Shown one piece after another: positions 6,587 to 13,984 of a stretch of 25,606 bases of DNA. The stretch's first letter is position 1. Each line of letters begins with the position of its first letter. The stretch is taken from NCBI GenBank assembly GCA_965977975.1, contig CBHCZH010000037.1:1-25606 (forward strand). The letters are read 5' to 3'. A program made the position numbers and the translations under genes. The DNA comes from Croceibacterium_A sp965977975. GTDB lineage: Bacteria; Pseudomonadota; Alphaproteobacteria; Sphingomonadales; Sphingomonadaceae. The notes beneath the pieces were generated by a model. The model was given only the letters and a program-made list of their open reading frames with translations. It made no database searches and was not told the origin of the DNA.

Positions 6587-8128
6587 TCAGGCGATCCGCA
6601 TGTCGAGCAGCGAAGGCCCACTCTGGGCAAAGCTCCAGCCCAGCGCCTCGTCTACTTTATCGATGGTGTCGACCCGTTGCGCCGGGAGTCCCTGCGCTTC
6701 GGCGAACTTGACGAAGTCGAGGCCGGCGAGGTCGCATCCCGGCACGTGGTTCATCCCGAACTCGCCCGAGAAGCCGGTCAGCGCGGCGTAGGCGCCGTTG
6801 TTGAGGATGACGAAGCTGACGTTCGCGGCCTCGTTGCGCGCGGCGTAAAGGCCTTGGATCGTGTACATCGCGGAGCCGTCGCCGAGGATCGCGATGACCT
6901 TGTCGCTCTGGCCCATGGCGACGCCGACCGCACCGGGAAGCGAATAGCCGAGCCCGCCGCTGGCGCACGAAAAGAAGCCGCCTTTGCGCACGATCGGCAA
7001 CACGTCGTGCTCGGGTCCGCGCGCGGTCGGGGCTTCCTCGACGATCACTGCTTGCGGCGGGCGCAAGGCGGCGACGCGCTTGAGCACGTAGGCGGCGGTC
7101 ATTTCCGCAGGCGGATCCTTGAGCTGATGCGTGGGGCGATCGCTTCGAACAGTTGGCGATGAAAGACTCGCTGCCAAAGCAAGCGTCCTTGCCGGATCGC
7201 AAAGGATTCCGGACCCGCCCGGCAAATTGGAAAGATGTTGCGGGTCGTCGGAAAGTGCCAGGAGCTCGGCACCTTCAGGCCAGTGCGGCCCGAGTCCTTC
7301 GACATGGTATGTGAACACGGGTGCGCCCACGACCATTATCCGGTCGTAGGGAGCGAGCGCGGCGCGAATCTGGTCGCGCCAGGCGTTGAGGAAGCCTCCG
7401 AAGAGCCGGTGGTCTTCCGGAAAGGTTTCCCGCGCCGCGTAGGGAGCGGCAAAGACCATGCAGTCTGCTTTTTCGGCAAACTCGATGCCAGCCTCCCAGC
7501 CTCCCGCATTGGCCAAGCCGGTCCCAATGACGAGGGCGGGATTCCTTGCTTCATGGAAGAAGTCGCGCACTCGTTCGCAGGTCCCGAAATCGGCTCCGGT
7601 CCGCAGCGTCACGTTGGGCAGCGCCGGCAGCTCGCATTCGCGGTCCCAGTCGTCGACGGGGATCGACACGAACACCGGCCCCATCGGCGGAGTCAGCGCG
7701 GTGACGAAGGCGCGGATGAGCGCCAGCGGCACGTCCTCGGCGCGCGCCGGCTCGAGCGCCCACTTGACGAACGGGCGCGGGAATTCGGTCGGGCGCTCGG
7801 CGTAGAGGAACGGATCGTGCGGCAGGATCGAACGCGCCTGCTGCCCCGCGGTGACCACGATTGGGGCGTTGTTCTTGTAGGCCGTGAACAGGTTGCCGAG
7901 CGAGTGCCCGGTGCCCGCCGAGCTGTGCAGATTGACCAGCGCCGGCCTGCCCGTGGCGCGCGCGTAGCCGTCGGCCATGCCGACCACGACCGCTTCGTTG
8001 AGGCCCTGGACGTAAGGAAACGGCAACGCCTTCAGCATCGGCAGCTCGGTCGAGCCGGGATTGCCGAACAGCTTGTCGACGCCGAAGTGTTCGAACACGC
8101 GGAAGGCGGCTTCACGGACGGTGGGCAT
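6587..8128 (-). CDS. mdlC: Benzoylformate decarboxylase-type thiamine diphosphate enzyme
   Basis: The product is a 513-residue ThDP-dependent 2-oxoacid decarboxylase or lyase. ATG 8128 is chosen because the reading frame further upstream only runs through a REPIN repeat. Residues match Pseudomonas putida benzoylformate decarboxylase. S26 lies in NPGSTELP, E45 contacts ThDP, H68 lies in NLHSSAGTG (family H70), and H275 lies in VFTYH (family H281). The ThDP motif is GDG 417-419 to NN 443-444, and A449 and F453 correspond to the substrate-pocket A460 and F464. The known reaction is an aryl-glyoxylate to an aryl aldehyde plus CO2. Here a methoxylated substrate such as vanilloylformate, giving vanillin, is inferred. 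It is the last gene of a minus-strand train and is separated from the MFS gene by a REPIN. Acyloin synthesis or cleavage is an alternative. Confidence 0.88.
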   Translation of the reverse strand: MPTVREAAFRVFEHFGVDKLFGNPGSTELPMLKALPFPYVQGLNEAVVVGMADGYARATGRPALVNLHSSAGTGHSLGNLFTAYKNNAPIVVTAGQQARSILPHDPFLYAERPTEFPRPFVKWALEPARAEDVPLALIRAFVTALTPPMGPVFVSIPVDDWDRECELPALPNVTLRTGADFGTCERVRDFFHEARNPALVIGTGLANAGGWEAGIEFAEKADCMVFAAPYAARETFPEDHRLFGGFLNAWRDQIRAALAPYDRIMVVGAPVFTYHVEGLGPHWPEGAELLALSDDPQHLSNLPGGSGILCDPARTLALAASLSSPTVRSDRPTHQLKDPPAEMTAAYVLKRVAALRPPQAVIVEEAPTARGPEHDVLPIVRKGGFFSCASGGLGYSLPGAVGVAMGQSDKVIAILGDGSAMYTIQGLYAARNEAANVSFVILNNGAYAALTGFSGEFGMNHVPGCDLAGLDFVKFAEAQGLPAQRVDTIDKVDEALGWSFAQSGPSLLDMRIA

Positions 8129-8165
8129 GGGAAGGCCTTTACTGTTGATTGTGCGGCTCTCAAGT

Positions 8166-8254
8166 CCCGCTCTCGCTTGCGGGAGGGGACAGGGGCGGGT
8201 GTCAGGCGTGTCGTGCACTGGCCCACCCCCAGCCCCTCCCGCAATCGGGAGGGG
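8166..8254. repeat. REPIN-like inverted REP pair (CCCCTCCCGC family)
   Basis: The left arm (8166-8200) reads CCCGCTCTCGCTTGCGGGAGG and continues AGGGGCGGGT. The right arm (8221-8254) is its degenerate inverse, GCCCACCCCCAGCCCC then TCCCGCAATCGGGAGGGG. Each arm also forms its own hairpin. The element fills the spacer between the MFS gene (stop 8265) and the TPP enzyme gene (start 8128). It may attenuate transcription between them. Confidence 0.8.
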
Positions 8255-8264
8255 AGCTCCAGCG

Positions 8265-9893
8265 CTAGACCGGCTCACCCCCCGCCCGCGCCCGGTCGAG
8301 CACCTGGCTCTCGTCGCCGTTGATGCGGAAGAGAATCACGAACAGGATCACCACGATCGCCGGGGTCACCACGTTGATCGAGATGATCGCCTGGCCGAGG
8401 TCGCCCTTGAGCTTGTCGCTGACGATGCCGACGAAATAGGGCCCCATGCCGAGCCCGAGCATCGTGGTGATGATGATGAACAGCGATGACGTGACCCCGC
8501 GCATCCTCGGCAGCACGATGTCGTAGAGCAGCGAGTAGAGCGGCGGCAGCCACAGCGTCAGGATCGTGCTGTAGACGGTGAAGCGCAGGTAGAAGTCCAT
8601 CTCGCTCCCGGCGCTGTAGGTCCAGATCCCGGCGAACGGAGAGACGCCGAGCGAGAAGATCGTCAGCCAGACCCGTCCGCGGCCCCCCATGCGGGCGGTC
8701 AGCCAGTCGCTGAGCGGACCCGCGATGATCGGGCCGACCAGGCCGAGCGCCGCCGCGAGCAGGCCGAAGCGCAGCCCGGTCTGGGCGAGGTCGAGCCCGT
8801 ATTCGCGGCCGAGGAACGACGGGGTGAAGCCCATCACGCCGTAGTTGATCGAGGTCTGCAGGCCGGCGACGACGATCAGCAGCAGCACCGAAGGGCTGGT
8901 CACGACGTTGTAGGTCGGGCGGTCGGTGAGCTTGAGCGACTGGAACATGTTGAGGATCACGAAGGCGCCGAACCCGACCACGAACCACTGCAGCTCGTGC
9001 GCGTTGAACGAGAGGCCGAACAGCTTGGTGTCGGGGCGCGGCGAGTAGTCCTGCAGCGCGCCCATCATGAACAGGCAGAACGCCGCGATCGCCGCCAGCG
9101 AGATGAGGTTGATTGCCCACTGTCGGGCGCCCGCCTTGCGGCCCCAAAGGTAGAACCAGTTGATCCCCGGCGTGACCGCCCCGAGCACCGCGGCACTGGC
9201 TTTGAACGGGTGCGGATCGGCGGGAGTTCTGATCCCGTCCATCGCGCCGCGCTCGGGCTCGCGCAGCCGCCAGATCAGCCAGGCGAGCAGAAGGCCGGGC
9301 GCGGCAGCGACAATGAAGGCGAACTGCCAGCCGGAAAATCCTCCGGGCCCGCCGCCGGGGTAAGCCTCGTCCCACCAGTGCGCGACCAGGCCGCCGAGGG
9401 TCATCGACAGGCCGAGCCCGAGCGCGGTGGCGATGCCGAGCGCGGCCATCGCCGTGCCGCGCCGCTCGCGCGGGAAAGTGTCGAAGATGATCGAGTTCGC
9501 CGCCGGCTGCGTCGCGCCTTCACCAATGCCGACGCCCAGGCGCGAGATCGCGAGCAGCGTGAAGCCGTTGGCGAACGCGCTGAGGCCGGCGAAGAACGAC
9601 CAGGCGGCGATACAGATCGCCAGCAGCCTGGTGCGGACCCAGCCGTCGACGAGCCGCCCGAGCGGCAGCGAGAACAGCGCGTAGAACAGCGAGAACACCG
9701 TGCCGTAAAGCAGGCCGAGTTCGGCATCGCCGATCCGCAGGTCGGCGCGGATTGCCGGCGCGAGGATCGAGAGGATCTGCCGGTCAAGCAGGCTCATCGC
9801 CTGGGCGGAGGAGACCAGGAACAGCGCGTACCATCCGGCGCGGCTGACTTTCGCCGGAGCGTTGAGCGGCTCGTCCGCGACGGTGGTGGCCAT
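8265..9893 (-). CDS. MFS transporter, spinster-like
   Basis: The product is a 542-residue MFS carrier. ATG 9893 is used, with GGAAGAG upstream; the longer frame to 9965 is translated REPIN repeat and is rejected. Features include a cytoplasmic N-terminus, then a first helix with LFLVSSAQAMSLLDRQILSI, the D-R-Q/N pattern of spinster-type carriers. Motif A between helices 2 and 3 is GRLVDGWVRTR, and GIGEGATQPAANSIIFD lies in helix 5. The length is above the usual 400-450 because of a long central region around residues 215-300. It lies between qorB and the TPP enzyme with repeats on both sides. In sphingomonad catabolic clusters, such carriers usually accompany aromatic or steroid degradation genes. 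The substrate and even the direction of transport are unknown. Confidence 0.88.
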   Translation of the reverse strand: MATTVADEPLNAPAKVSRAGWYALFLVSSAQAMSLLDRQILSILAPAIRADLRIGDAELGLLYGTVFSLFYALFSLPLGRLVDGWVRTRLLAICIAAWSFFAGLSAFANGFTLLAISRLGVGIGEGATQPAANSIIFDTFPRERRGTAMAALGIATALGLGLSMTLGGLVAHWWDEAYPGGGPGGFSGWQFAFIVAAAPGLLLAWLIWRLREPERGAMDGIRTPADPHPFKASAAVLGAVTPGINWFYLWGRKAGARQWAINLISLAAIAAFCLFMMGALQDYSPRPDTKLFGLSFNAHELQWFVVGFGAFVILNMFQSLKLTDRPTYNVVTSPSVLLLIVVAGLQTSINYGVMGFTPSFLGREYGLDLAQTGLRFGLLAAALGLVGPIIAGPLSDWLTARMGGRGRVWLTIFSLGVSPFAGIWTYSAGSEMDFYLRFTVYSTILTLWLPPLYSLLYDIVLPRMRGVTSSLFIIITTMLGLGMGPYFVGIVSDKLKGDLGQAIISINVVTPAIVVILFVILFRINGDESQVLDRARAGGEPV

Positions 9894-9905
9894 CAGCTCT
9901 CTTCC

Positions 9906-10057
9906 TTCCTCCCGATCCTCCCCGGCACGGGGAGGGGGACCACCCGTAGGGTGGTGGAGGGGCACGTGCGGCGGATCCTGACCTGCGAGATCTGGATCAT
10001 CCGAGGGTGCCCCTCCACCATGCTTCGCATGGTCCCCCTCCCCCGGTGGGGGAGGAA
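9906..10057. repeat. REPIN-like inverted pair, second family
   Basis: Two arms are inverted copies of each other. The left (9906-9965) runs CCTCCCCGGCACGGGGAGG, GGGACCACCCGTAGGGTGGT, GGAGGGGCAC. The right (10007-10057) is GTGCCCCTCC, ACCATGCTTCGCATGGT, then CCCCCTCCCCCGG and GTGGGGGAGGAA. The inner hairpin differs between arms (ACCACCC-GTA-GGGTGGT against ACCATGC-GAA-GCATGGT read in the same sense) but keeps pairing through compensatory changes. It lies between qorB (stop 10064) and the MFS start at 9893. Confidence 0.82.
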
Positions 10058-10063
10058 TTCAAT

Positions 10064-10921
10064 TCACCCCTTCAGCGCAGCCGCGATGGTCTCGCCGATC
10101 GGCGTGGTCGGGCGGCCCGACAGCGTGCTCAGGTCCTTGCTCTCGCTGTAGAGCTCGCCTTCGCCGGCAAGGTAGCTGGTGCTCGCCAGCATCGCCGCGA
10201 CCGGCAGTGGCAGGCCGACGCCTTCGAGCGTTTTGGCGTAGTCGGATTCGGACTGGTTGACGTACTTGACCGGCTTGCCGGCGTGGCGGCTCACTTCCGC
10301 GGCGAATTCGTCCATGCTCCAGCTCTCGTCGCCGGCAAGCTCGTAGATCTTGCCGCCCGGGCTCTTGAGCAGCGCGCCGACCGCGCCGGCGGCGAGGTCC
10401 GCCCGGCTCGCGGTCGAGAGGCGCCCAGTGCCGGTCGCGCCGTAGATCGCACCGTGCTCGATCGACGGGCCTAGCGTGCCGGTATAGTTCTCCGAATACC
10501 ACGGCATCCGCAGCACGTCGTAATTGAGCCCGCTCTTCTCGAGCAGCTGCTCGGTCAGCGCATGCTCGCCGGCGAGCGCGAGCTTCGAGTTCCGCGCGTT
10601 GAGGATCGAAGTATAGGCGAGATAGGAGACGCCCGCTTCCTTCGCCGCATCGATCACCGCGCCGTGCTGCCGCTCGCGCTGGCCTACGGCATTGCCGGAA
10701 ATCAGCAGCACCCGGTCGACGCCCTCCAGCGCGGCCTCGAGGCTCGCCGGATCGTCGTAATCGGCCTGACGGACGTCGATGCCCTTCATCGCGTAGTCCG
10801 TCAGCGCCGAAGGATCGCGCGCCAACGCCACGATATCGCCCGGACTGGGCTTGAGCAGCAGCTCGTCGAGCACCAGGCGCCCGAGCTTGCCCGTAGCTCC
10901 GGTCACCGCGTATTTGGTCAT
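10064..10921 (-). CDS. qorB: NAD(P)H:quinone oxidoreductase QorB-like (NmrA-type atypical SDR)
   Basis: The product is 285 residues, the same length class as E. coli QorB (YtfG), which it resembles along its whole length. Features are the Rossmann motif TGATGKLG (residues 7-14), VRQADYDDPASLEAAL, the stretch LLISGNAVGQRERQH, WYSENYTG near residue 140, and the late YELAGDESW. The family reduces quinones by two electrons with NADPH, in the cytoplasm. ATG 10921 has AGGAGACGAG upstream, overlapping the ligW stop, so it follows ligW in one operon with a 13-bp gap. In this setting it may reduce quinones or quinone-methide-like by-products of methoxyphenol catabolism; that role is inference. Confidence 0.9.
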   Translation of the reverse strand: MTKYAVTGATGKLGRLVLDELLLKPSPGDIVALARDPSALTDYAMKGIDVRQADYDDPASLEAALEGVDRVLLISGNAVGQRERQHGAVIDAAKEAGVSYLAYTSILNARNSKLALAGEHALTEQLLEKSGLNYDVLRMPWYSENYTGTLGPSIEHGAIYGATGTGRLSTASRADLAAGAVGALLKSPGGKIYELAGDESWSMDEFAAEVSRHAGKPVKYVNQSESDYAKTLEGVGLPLPVAAMLASTSYLAGEGELYSESKDLSTLSGRPTTPIGETIAAALKG

Positions 10922-10934
10922 GGGCGCTCGTCTC

Positions 10935-11990
10935 CTACAGCTTGAACCAGCGCTCGGCGTTGGTCTGGAAGAACTTCTTCTTCTGCGCCGGGGTGATGTC
11001 GAGATCGTCCATCCAGCGTACCTCGTCAGGCACGTATTGGTAGGGATAATCCATCGCGTACATCACGCGGTCTTCGCCCATCACCTCGATCATCGTCTTG
11101 ATGGCCGGGCCGAACGGCAGCCCGCTGTTGGTCGCGAGAACGTTGTTGCGCATGTAATGGAACAGGTCGTGCTGGAGCGGCTTCAAGCGGGGGTAGCGTT
11201 GGCTGCGCAGCCCGGCCTTGTGCATGTAGTCGAGCCGGTAGAGCATGTACGGCAGCCCTTCGCAGCCGTGGCCGAGCATCAGCTGCAGGCTCGGGTAGCG
11301 GTCGAACACGCCGGTCGTGAGCAGCCGCATCGCGTGGTAGCTGGTCTCGACCGCGAAGCCGAAGATCGCACCGTCGAGCCCGGCGCCGACCATATCGCCG
11401 ATCATTGCGTCGGGCGGGCCTTGCGGGTGGATGTAGAGCGGCAGGTCGAGATCGGCGCAGGCCTTGAGGATCGGGTCGAACTGCTCCTCGTCGAGGTAAT
11501 GGCCGTGCGTATGGCTGTTGACCTGCACGCCGTGGAAGCCGAGCTCCTCCTTGCCGCGGCGCAGCTCCTCGGCCGACCATTCGGGATCCTGGGGAGCGAC
11601 CGCGATGATGCCGTAGAAACGGTCGGGGTAGCGCTCGCATGCGGCCTTGAGCCGGTCGTTCGAATTGCGCGCGATGCGCTTGGCTTCCTCGGCGTCGAAC
11701 AGCGTCTGCACGCCGGGGCTGGTCAGCGCGAGCACGGCCTTGTCGATGCCGGTTTCGTCCATCGCCTGGATGCGCAGTTCGCCCACGTCGAGCAGACGCT
11801 CGCGGATGAAAGTGGTGCGTTCGGACGGACTGGTGCCGTAGAAACCCCACAGGCTCTGCGTGCCCTGGTCGGCGCGTCCTTCCTTGACCAGCCGCAAGAT
11901 CGCGTCGAGCTGCTCCTGGGTTGCCCAGGCTTCCTCCGTGGCGATGCGCAGATAGCCGCGGTCACCGCCGGTCTTGAGTTCGTGAGTCAT
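10935..11990 (-). CDS. ligW: 5-carboxyvanillate decarboxylase LigW (amidohydrolase superfamily)
   Basis: The product is a 351-residue cytoplasmic amidohydrolase-fold decarboxylase. It resembles sphingomonad LigW from end to end: MTHELKTGG at the start, LRIATEEAW, SLWGFYGTSPSER, VAPQDPEWSA, VMYAMDYPYQYV and KKKFFQTNAERWFKL at the end. The Mn2+ ligands known for LigW are present at the same numbers: E19, H188 and D314, with active-site H241 and R252. The enzyme removes the 5-carboxyl group of 5-carboxyvanillate, without oxygen, to give vanillate, which feeds O-demethylation and ring cleavage. 5-Carboxyvanillate arises from biphenyl (DDVA) and phenylcoumaran (5-formylferulate) routes. The start codon overlaps the stop of the GxxExxY gene (ATGA), and no strong ribosome site precedes it, so its translation may depend on that upstream frame. 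qorB follows 13 bp later. Confidence 0.92.
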   Translation of the reverse strand: MTHELKTGGDRGYLRIATEEAWATQEQLDAILRLVKEGRADQGTQSLWGFYGTSPSERTTFIRERLLDVGELRIQAMDETGIDKAVLALTSPGVQTLFDAEEAKRIARNSNDRLKAACERYPDRFYGIIAVAPQDPEWSAEELRRGKEELGFHGVQVNSHTHGHYLDEEQFDPILKACADLDLPLYIHPQGPPDAMIGDMVGAGLDGAIFGFAVETSYHAMRLLTTGVFDRYPSLQLMLGHGCEGLPYMLYRLDYMHKAGLRSQRYPRLKPLQHDLFHYMRNNVLATNSGLPFGPAIKTMIEVMGEDRVMYAMDYPYQYVPDEVRWMDDLDITPAQKKKFFQTNAERWFKL

Positions 11991-12439
11991 TGGGGGTGCC
12001 TGTTTTCGGGTTCGCGCAGAGGCGCAGAGGAAGCAGAGGGCGCAGAGGGGATATCCGGGCGATGGTCGTTCACCATTAGGCGAATACCCTCCTTCATCGT
12101 CTCGCCTGAGAAATTGAGAAGCAGCCCGACGGGCTGCCTGAGAAGGCGCAGATAGGTCAGCAGTTGTTTGGCATGGGCTTTCAATAACTGTTCGACGGCC
12201 TTGATCTCTAGGATCAGCCGATTCTCGACCAAGATGTCGATTTTGAACGCGACTTCAAAAAATTGCCCGTCGACGGTCAGTGGCACGGGTACCTGCCGCG
12301 CAATGTTCAGTCCCAAGGCTTCGAGCCTTCCAGCGAGGACAATCTCGTAAACGGACTCGAACAAACCCGGCCCGAGCTCGCGGTGCACGGCGATAGCCGT
12401 GTCGACGACGATGCCGCTGAGCTCGTCGATCGACTTCAT
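11987..12439 (-). CDS. GxxExxY protein
   Basis: The product is a 150-residue member of the GxxExxY family, with the signature G25-L-F-E28-S-V-Y31. A D68-x9-E78-I-K80 pattern resembles the PD-(D/E)xK nuclease core, a resemblance rather than a shown activity. The function of the family is not established. The gene lies exactly between two 39-bp inverted repeats. The right repeat supplies the ribosome binding region next to ATG 12439. The left repeat encodes residues about 131-144 (PSAPSASSAPLREP), so the natural C-terminus is read through the repeat. The frame ends in TGA overlapping the ligW ATG. It separates aldehyde dehydrogenase from ligW and looks inserted. Family members are often scattered in genomes near such CGCAGAGG repeats. 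Confidence 0.9.
   Translation of the reverse strand: MKSIDELSGIVVDTAIAVHRELGPGLFESVYEIVLAGRLEALGLNIARQVPVPLTVDGQFFEVAFKIDILVENRLILEIKAVEQLLKAHAKQLLTYLRLLRQPVGLLLNFSGETMKEGIRLMVNDHRPDIPSAPSASSAPLREPENRHPQ
12009..12047. repeat. Left 39-bp inverted repeat of the GxxExxY unit
   Basis: It begins GGTTCGCGCAGAGGCGCAGA and continues as degenerate CGCAGAGG repeats. It matches the reverse complement of 12440-12478 at 38 of 39 positions. It encodes the end of the GxxExxY protein. Confidence 0.93.
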
Positions 12440-12478
12440 CTCTGCGACCTCTGCTTCCTCTGCGCCTCTGCGCGAACC
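12440..12478. repeat. Right 39-bp inverted repeat of the GxxExxY unit
   Basis: It reads CTCTGCGACCTCTGCTTCCT and continues to CGCGAACC. It is the inverse of 12009-12047 with one mismatch. Read on the minus strand, it ends directly before the GxxExxY ATG, with GCAGAGG as a plausible ribosome binding site. Confidence 0.93.
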
Positions 12479-12487
12479 ACTTTCCCC

Positions 12488-13918
12488 TTATCCTTCATGC
12501 ACCGCTTTGAGCACCATGCAGGCGAGCACGCCTTCCGGCCCGTCCTCGCTGCCGTGGCCCGACCATTTGACACCGCCGAATGGCGCGTCGGCGCCGCCGA
12601 TCGTGTGGCTATTGATGCCGATCATGCCGGTCTCGATCTCGGCGGCGAGGCGGCGCTGGCGCTTGTAGTCGTTGGTCCAGGCATAAGCGGCGAGCCCGTA
12701 AGGCAGGCGGTTGGCTTCGGCGATCATCTCCTCCTCGCCGCGGAACGAATTGATCAGCGCGACCGGGCCGAACGGCTCCTCGTTCATGACCTGCGCGTCG
12801 AGCGGGATCTCGCTGAGCACCGACGGCTGGTAGAAGAACCCGCGGTTGCCGATCCGCGCGCCGCCAGTGCCGAGCTTCGCTCCACGGTCCTTGGCATCGC
12901 CGATCAGCCGCTCCATCGCCTCGGGCCGGCGGGGATTGGCCATCGGGCCCATTTGCGTGCCTTCCTCGAGCCCGTCGCCGACCTTGACCGCCTTGGCACG
13001 CTCGATGAACCCGTCGCGGAAGCGCTCGAACACGTCTTCCTGGACGATGAAGCGGGTTGGGCTGACGCAGACCTGGCCGCAGTTGCGGTACTTGCCGGGC
13101 ACCGCGGTATCGAGCACGCGATCGACGTCCACGTCGTCGAACACCAGTACCGGCCCATGGCCGCCGAGCTCCATGGTCGTGCGCTTCATGTCCTCGGCGG
13201 CGAGCTTGGCCAAGTGCTTGCCGACGACGGTCGAGCCGGTGAAGCTGAGCTTGCGGATGACGGGGGAGCCAAGCAGATGGCGGCTCACTTCATCGGGCAC
13301 GCCGAACACCGCCTGCGCGACTTCCTTGGGCAAGCCGGCGTCGAGCAGGCATTGCAGCACGCCGAGCGCGGAAGCGGGGGTCTCCTCGGCCGCCTTCATG
13401 ATCACCGAACAGCCCGCCGCGATCGGTGCGCCGAGCTTGCGACCGGGGTTGGCAAGCGGAAAGTTCCACGGCGCGAAGGCGGCGACCGGGCCGACCGGCT
13501 CGTGGCGAACGGTCGAGCGCATGCCTTCGGGCCGCACCAGCTCGCGGCCGTAAAGCCGGAAAACTTCGCCGGCATAGAAGTTGAACAGCCCGACGTTCAT
13601 CATCACTTCGAGCTTGGCTTCGGCGAAAGGCTTACCTTCCTCCATCGTCGCGATGCGGGCCATCTCGTCGGCGCGTTCGAGCATCAGCCGCGCGGCGCCC
13701 TGCAGCACCGCTGCGCGTTCCTGCGGCGTCGACTTGCGCCAGATCCTGAAACCTTTCGCCGCCACTTCGAGGGCACCGTCGAGGTCGGCCGGCTCCGCCA
13801 GCGGCAGTGCCCCGATAGCCTCGCCGGTCGCCGGGTTGACGACATCGAACGTGCGCCGGCCCCCGCCCGAGACCTTTTCGCCGTCGATGATCATGTGAAG
13901 CGCCGGGTATTGGGCCAA
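12488..13918 (-). CDS. NAD(P)-dependent aldehyde dehydrogenase
   Basis: The product is a 476-residue aldehyde dehydrogenase superfamily protein of the succinate-semialdehyde dehydrogenase-like branch. A TTG at 13918 is the chosen start: AAGGAG lies 7 bp upstream and the protein then begins MAQYPALHM. Features are N152 in PWNFP, the cofactor-binding FTGSTVVGK (226-234), the general base E250 in MELGGHG, and the nucleophile C284 in CGQVC. The usual ELGG-N/K-x-P is here ELGGHGP. MNEEPFGPV completes the pattern. It oxidises an aldehyde to an acid in the cytoplasm. The context (stilbene dioxygenase and ligW) points to vanillin, 5-formylferulate or 5-carboxyvanillin as substrate, like FerD or LigV; this is inference. 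A MarR-like operator lies 67 bp upstream. Confidence 0.92.
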   Translation of the reverse strand: MAQYPALHMIIDGEKVSGGGRRTFDVVNPATGEAIGALPLAEPADLDGALEVAAKGFRIWRKSTPQERAAVLQGAARLMLERADEMARIATMEEGKPFAEAKLEVMMNVGLFNFYAGEVFRLYGRELVRPEGMRSTVRHEPVGPVAAFAPWNFPLANPGRKLGAPIAAGCSVIMKAAEETPASALGVLQCLLDAGLPKEVAQAVFGVPDEVSRHLLGSPVIRKLSFTGSTVVGKHLAKLAAEDMKRTTMELGGHGPVLVFDDVDVDRVLDTAVPGKYRNCGQVCVSPTRFIVQEDVFERFRDGFIERAKAVKVGDGLEEGTQMGPMANPRRPEAMERLIGDAKDRGAKLGTGGARIGNRGFFYQPSVLSEIPLDAQVMNEEPFGPVALINSFRGEEEMIAEANRLPYGLAAYAWTNDYKRQRRLAAEIETGMIGINSHTIGGADAPFGGVKWSGHGSEDGPEGVLACMVLKAVHEG

Positions 13919-13984
13919 AGGTGGACTCCTTGCCAAGTAAGGGAGCGGGGTCGCTGCGGGTGTGAGGCCCGCACCGACTCCCGG

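Larger units (their letters stand above)
12009..12478. mobile_element. Putative mobile unit: GxxExxY gene bounded by 39-bp inverted repeats
   Basis: The 470-bp unit consists of two 39-bp terminal inverted repeats (38/39 identical) enclosing one gene that fills almost all the interior. It sits in what would otherwise be a spacer of about 27 bp between the aldehyde dehydrogenase stop (12488) and the ligW start. No transposase is encoded and no target-site duplication is evident at the ends. If it moves, it would do so as a non-autonomous or repeat-borne element. The boundary evidence is direct; mobility is inferred. Confidence 0.6.

Noticed and set aside
8129..8278. An extra 50 N-terminal residues for the TPP enzyme
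   Set aside because: They are translated REPIN sequence (GGAGGGP-type residues), and family members begin at the equivalent of ATG 8128.
9894..9965. An extra 24 N-terminal residues for the MFS transporter
   Set aside because: They are translated REPIN sequence; ATG 9893 has its own ribosome site.
12009..12478. CRISPR-like array suggested by repeated CGCAGAGG units
   Set aside because: The units are 8-9 bp with no spacers; they form two inverted 39-bp repeats around a gene.
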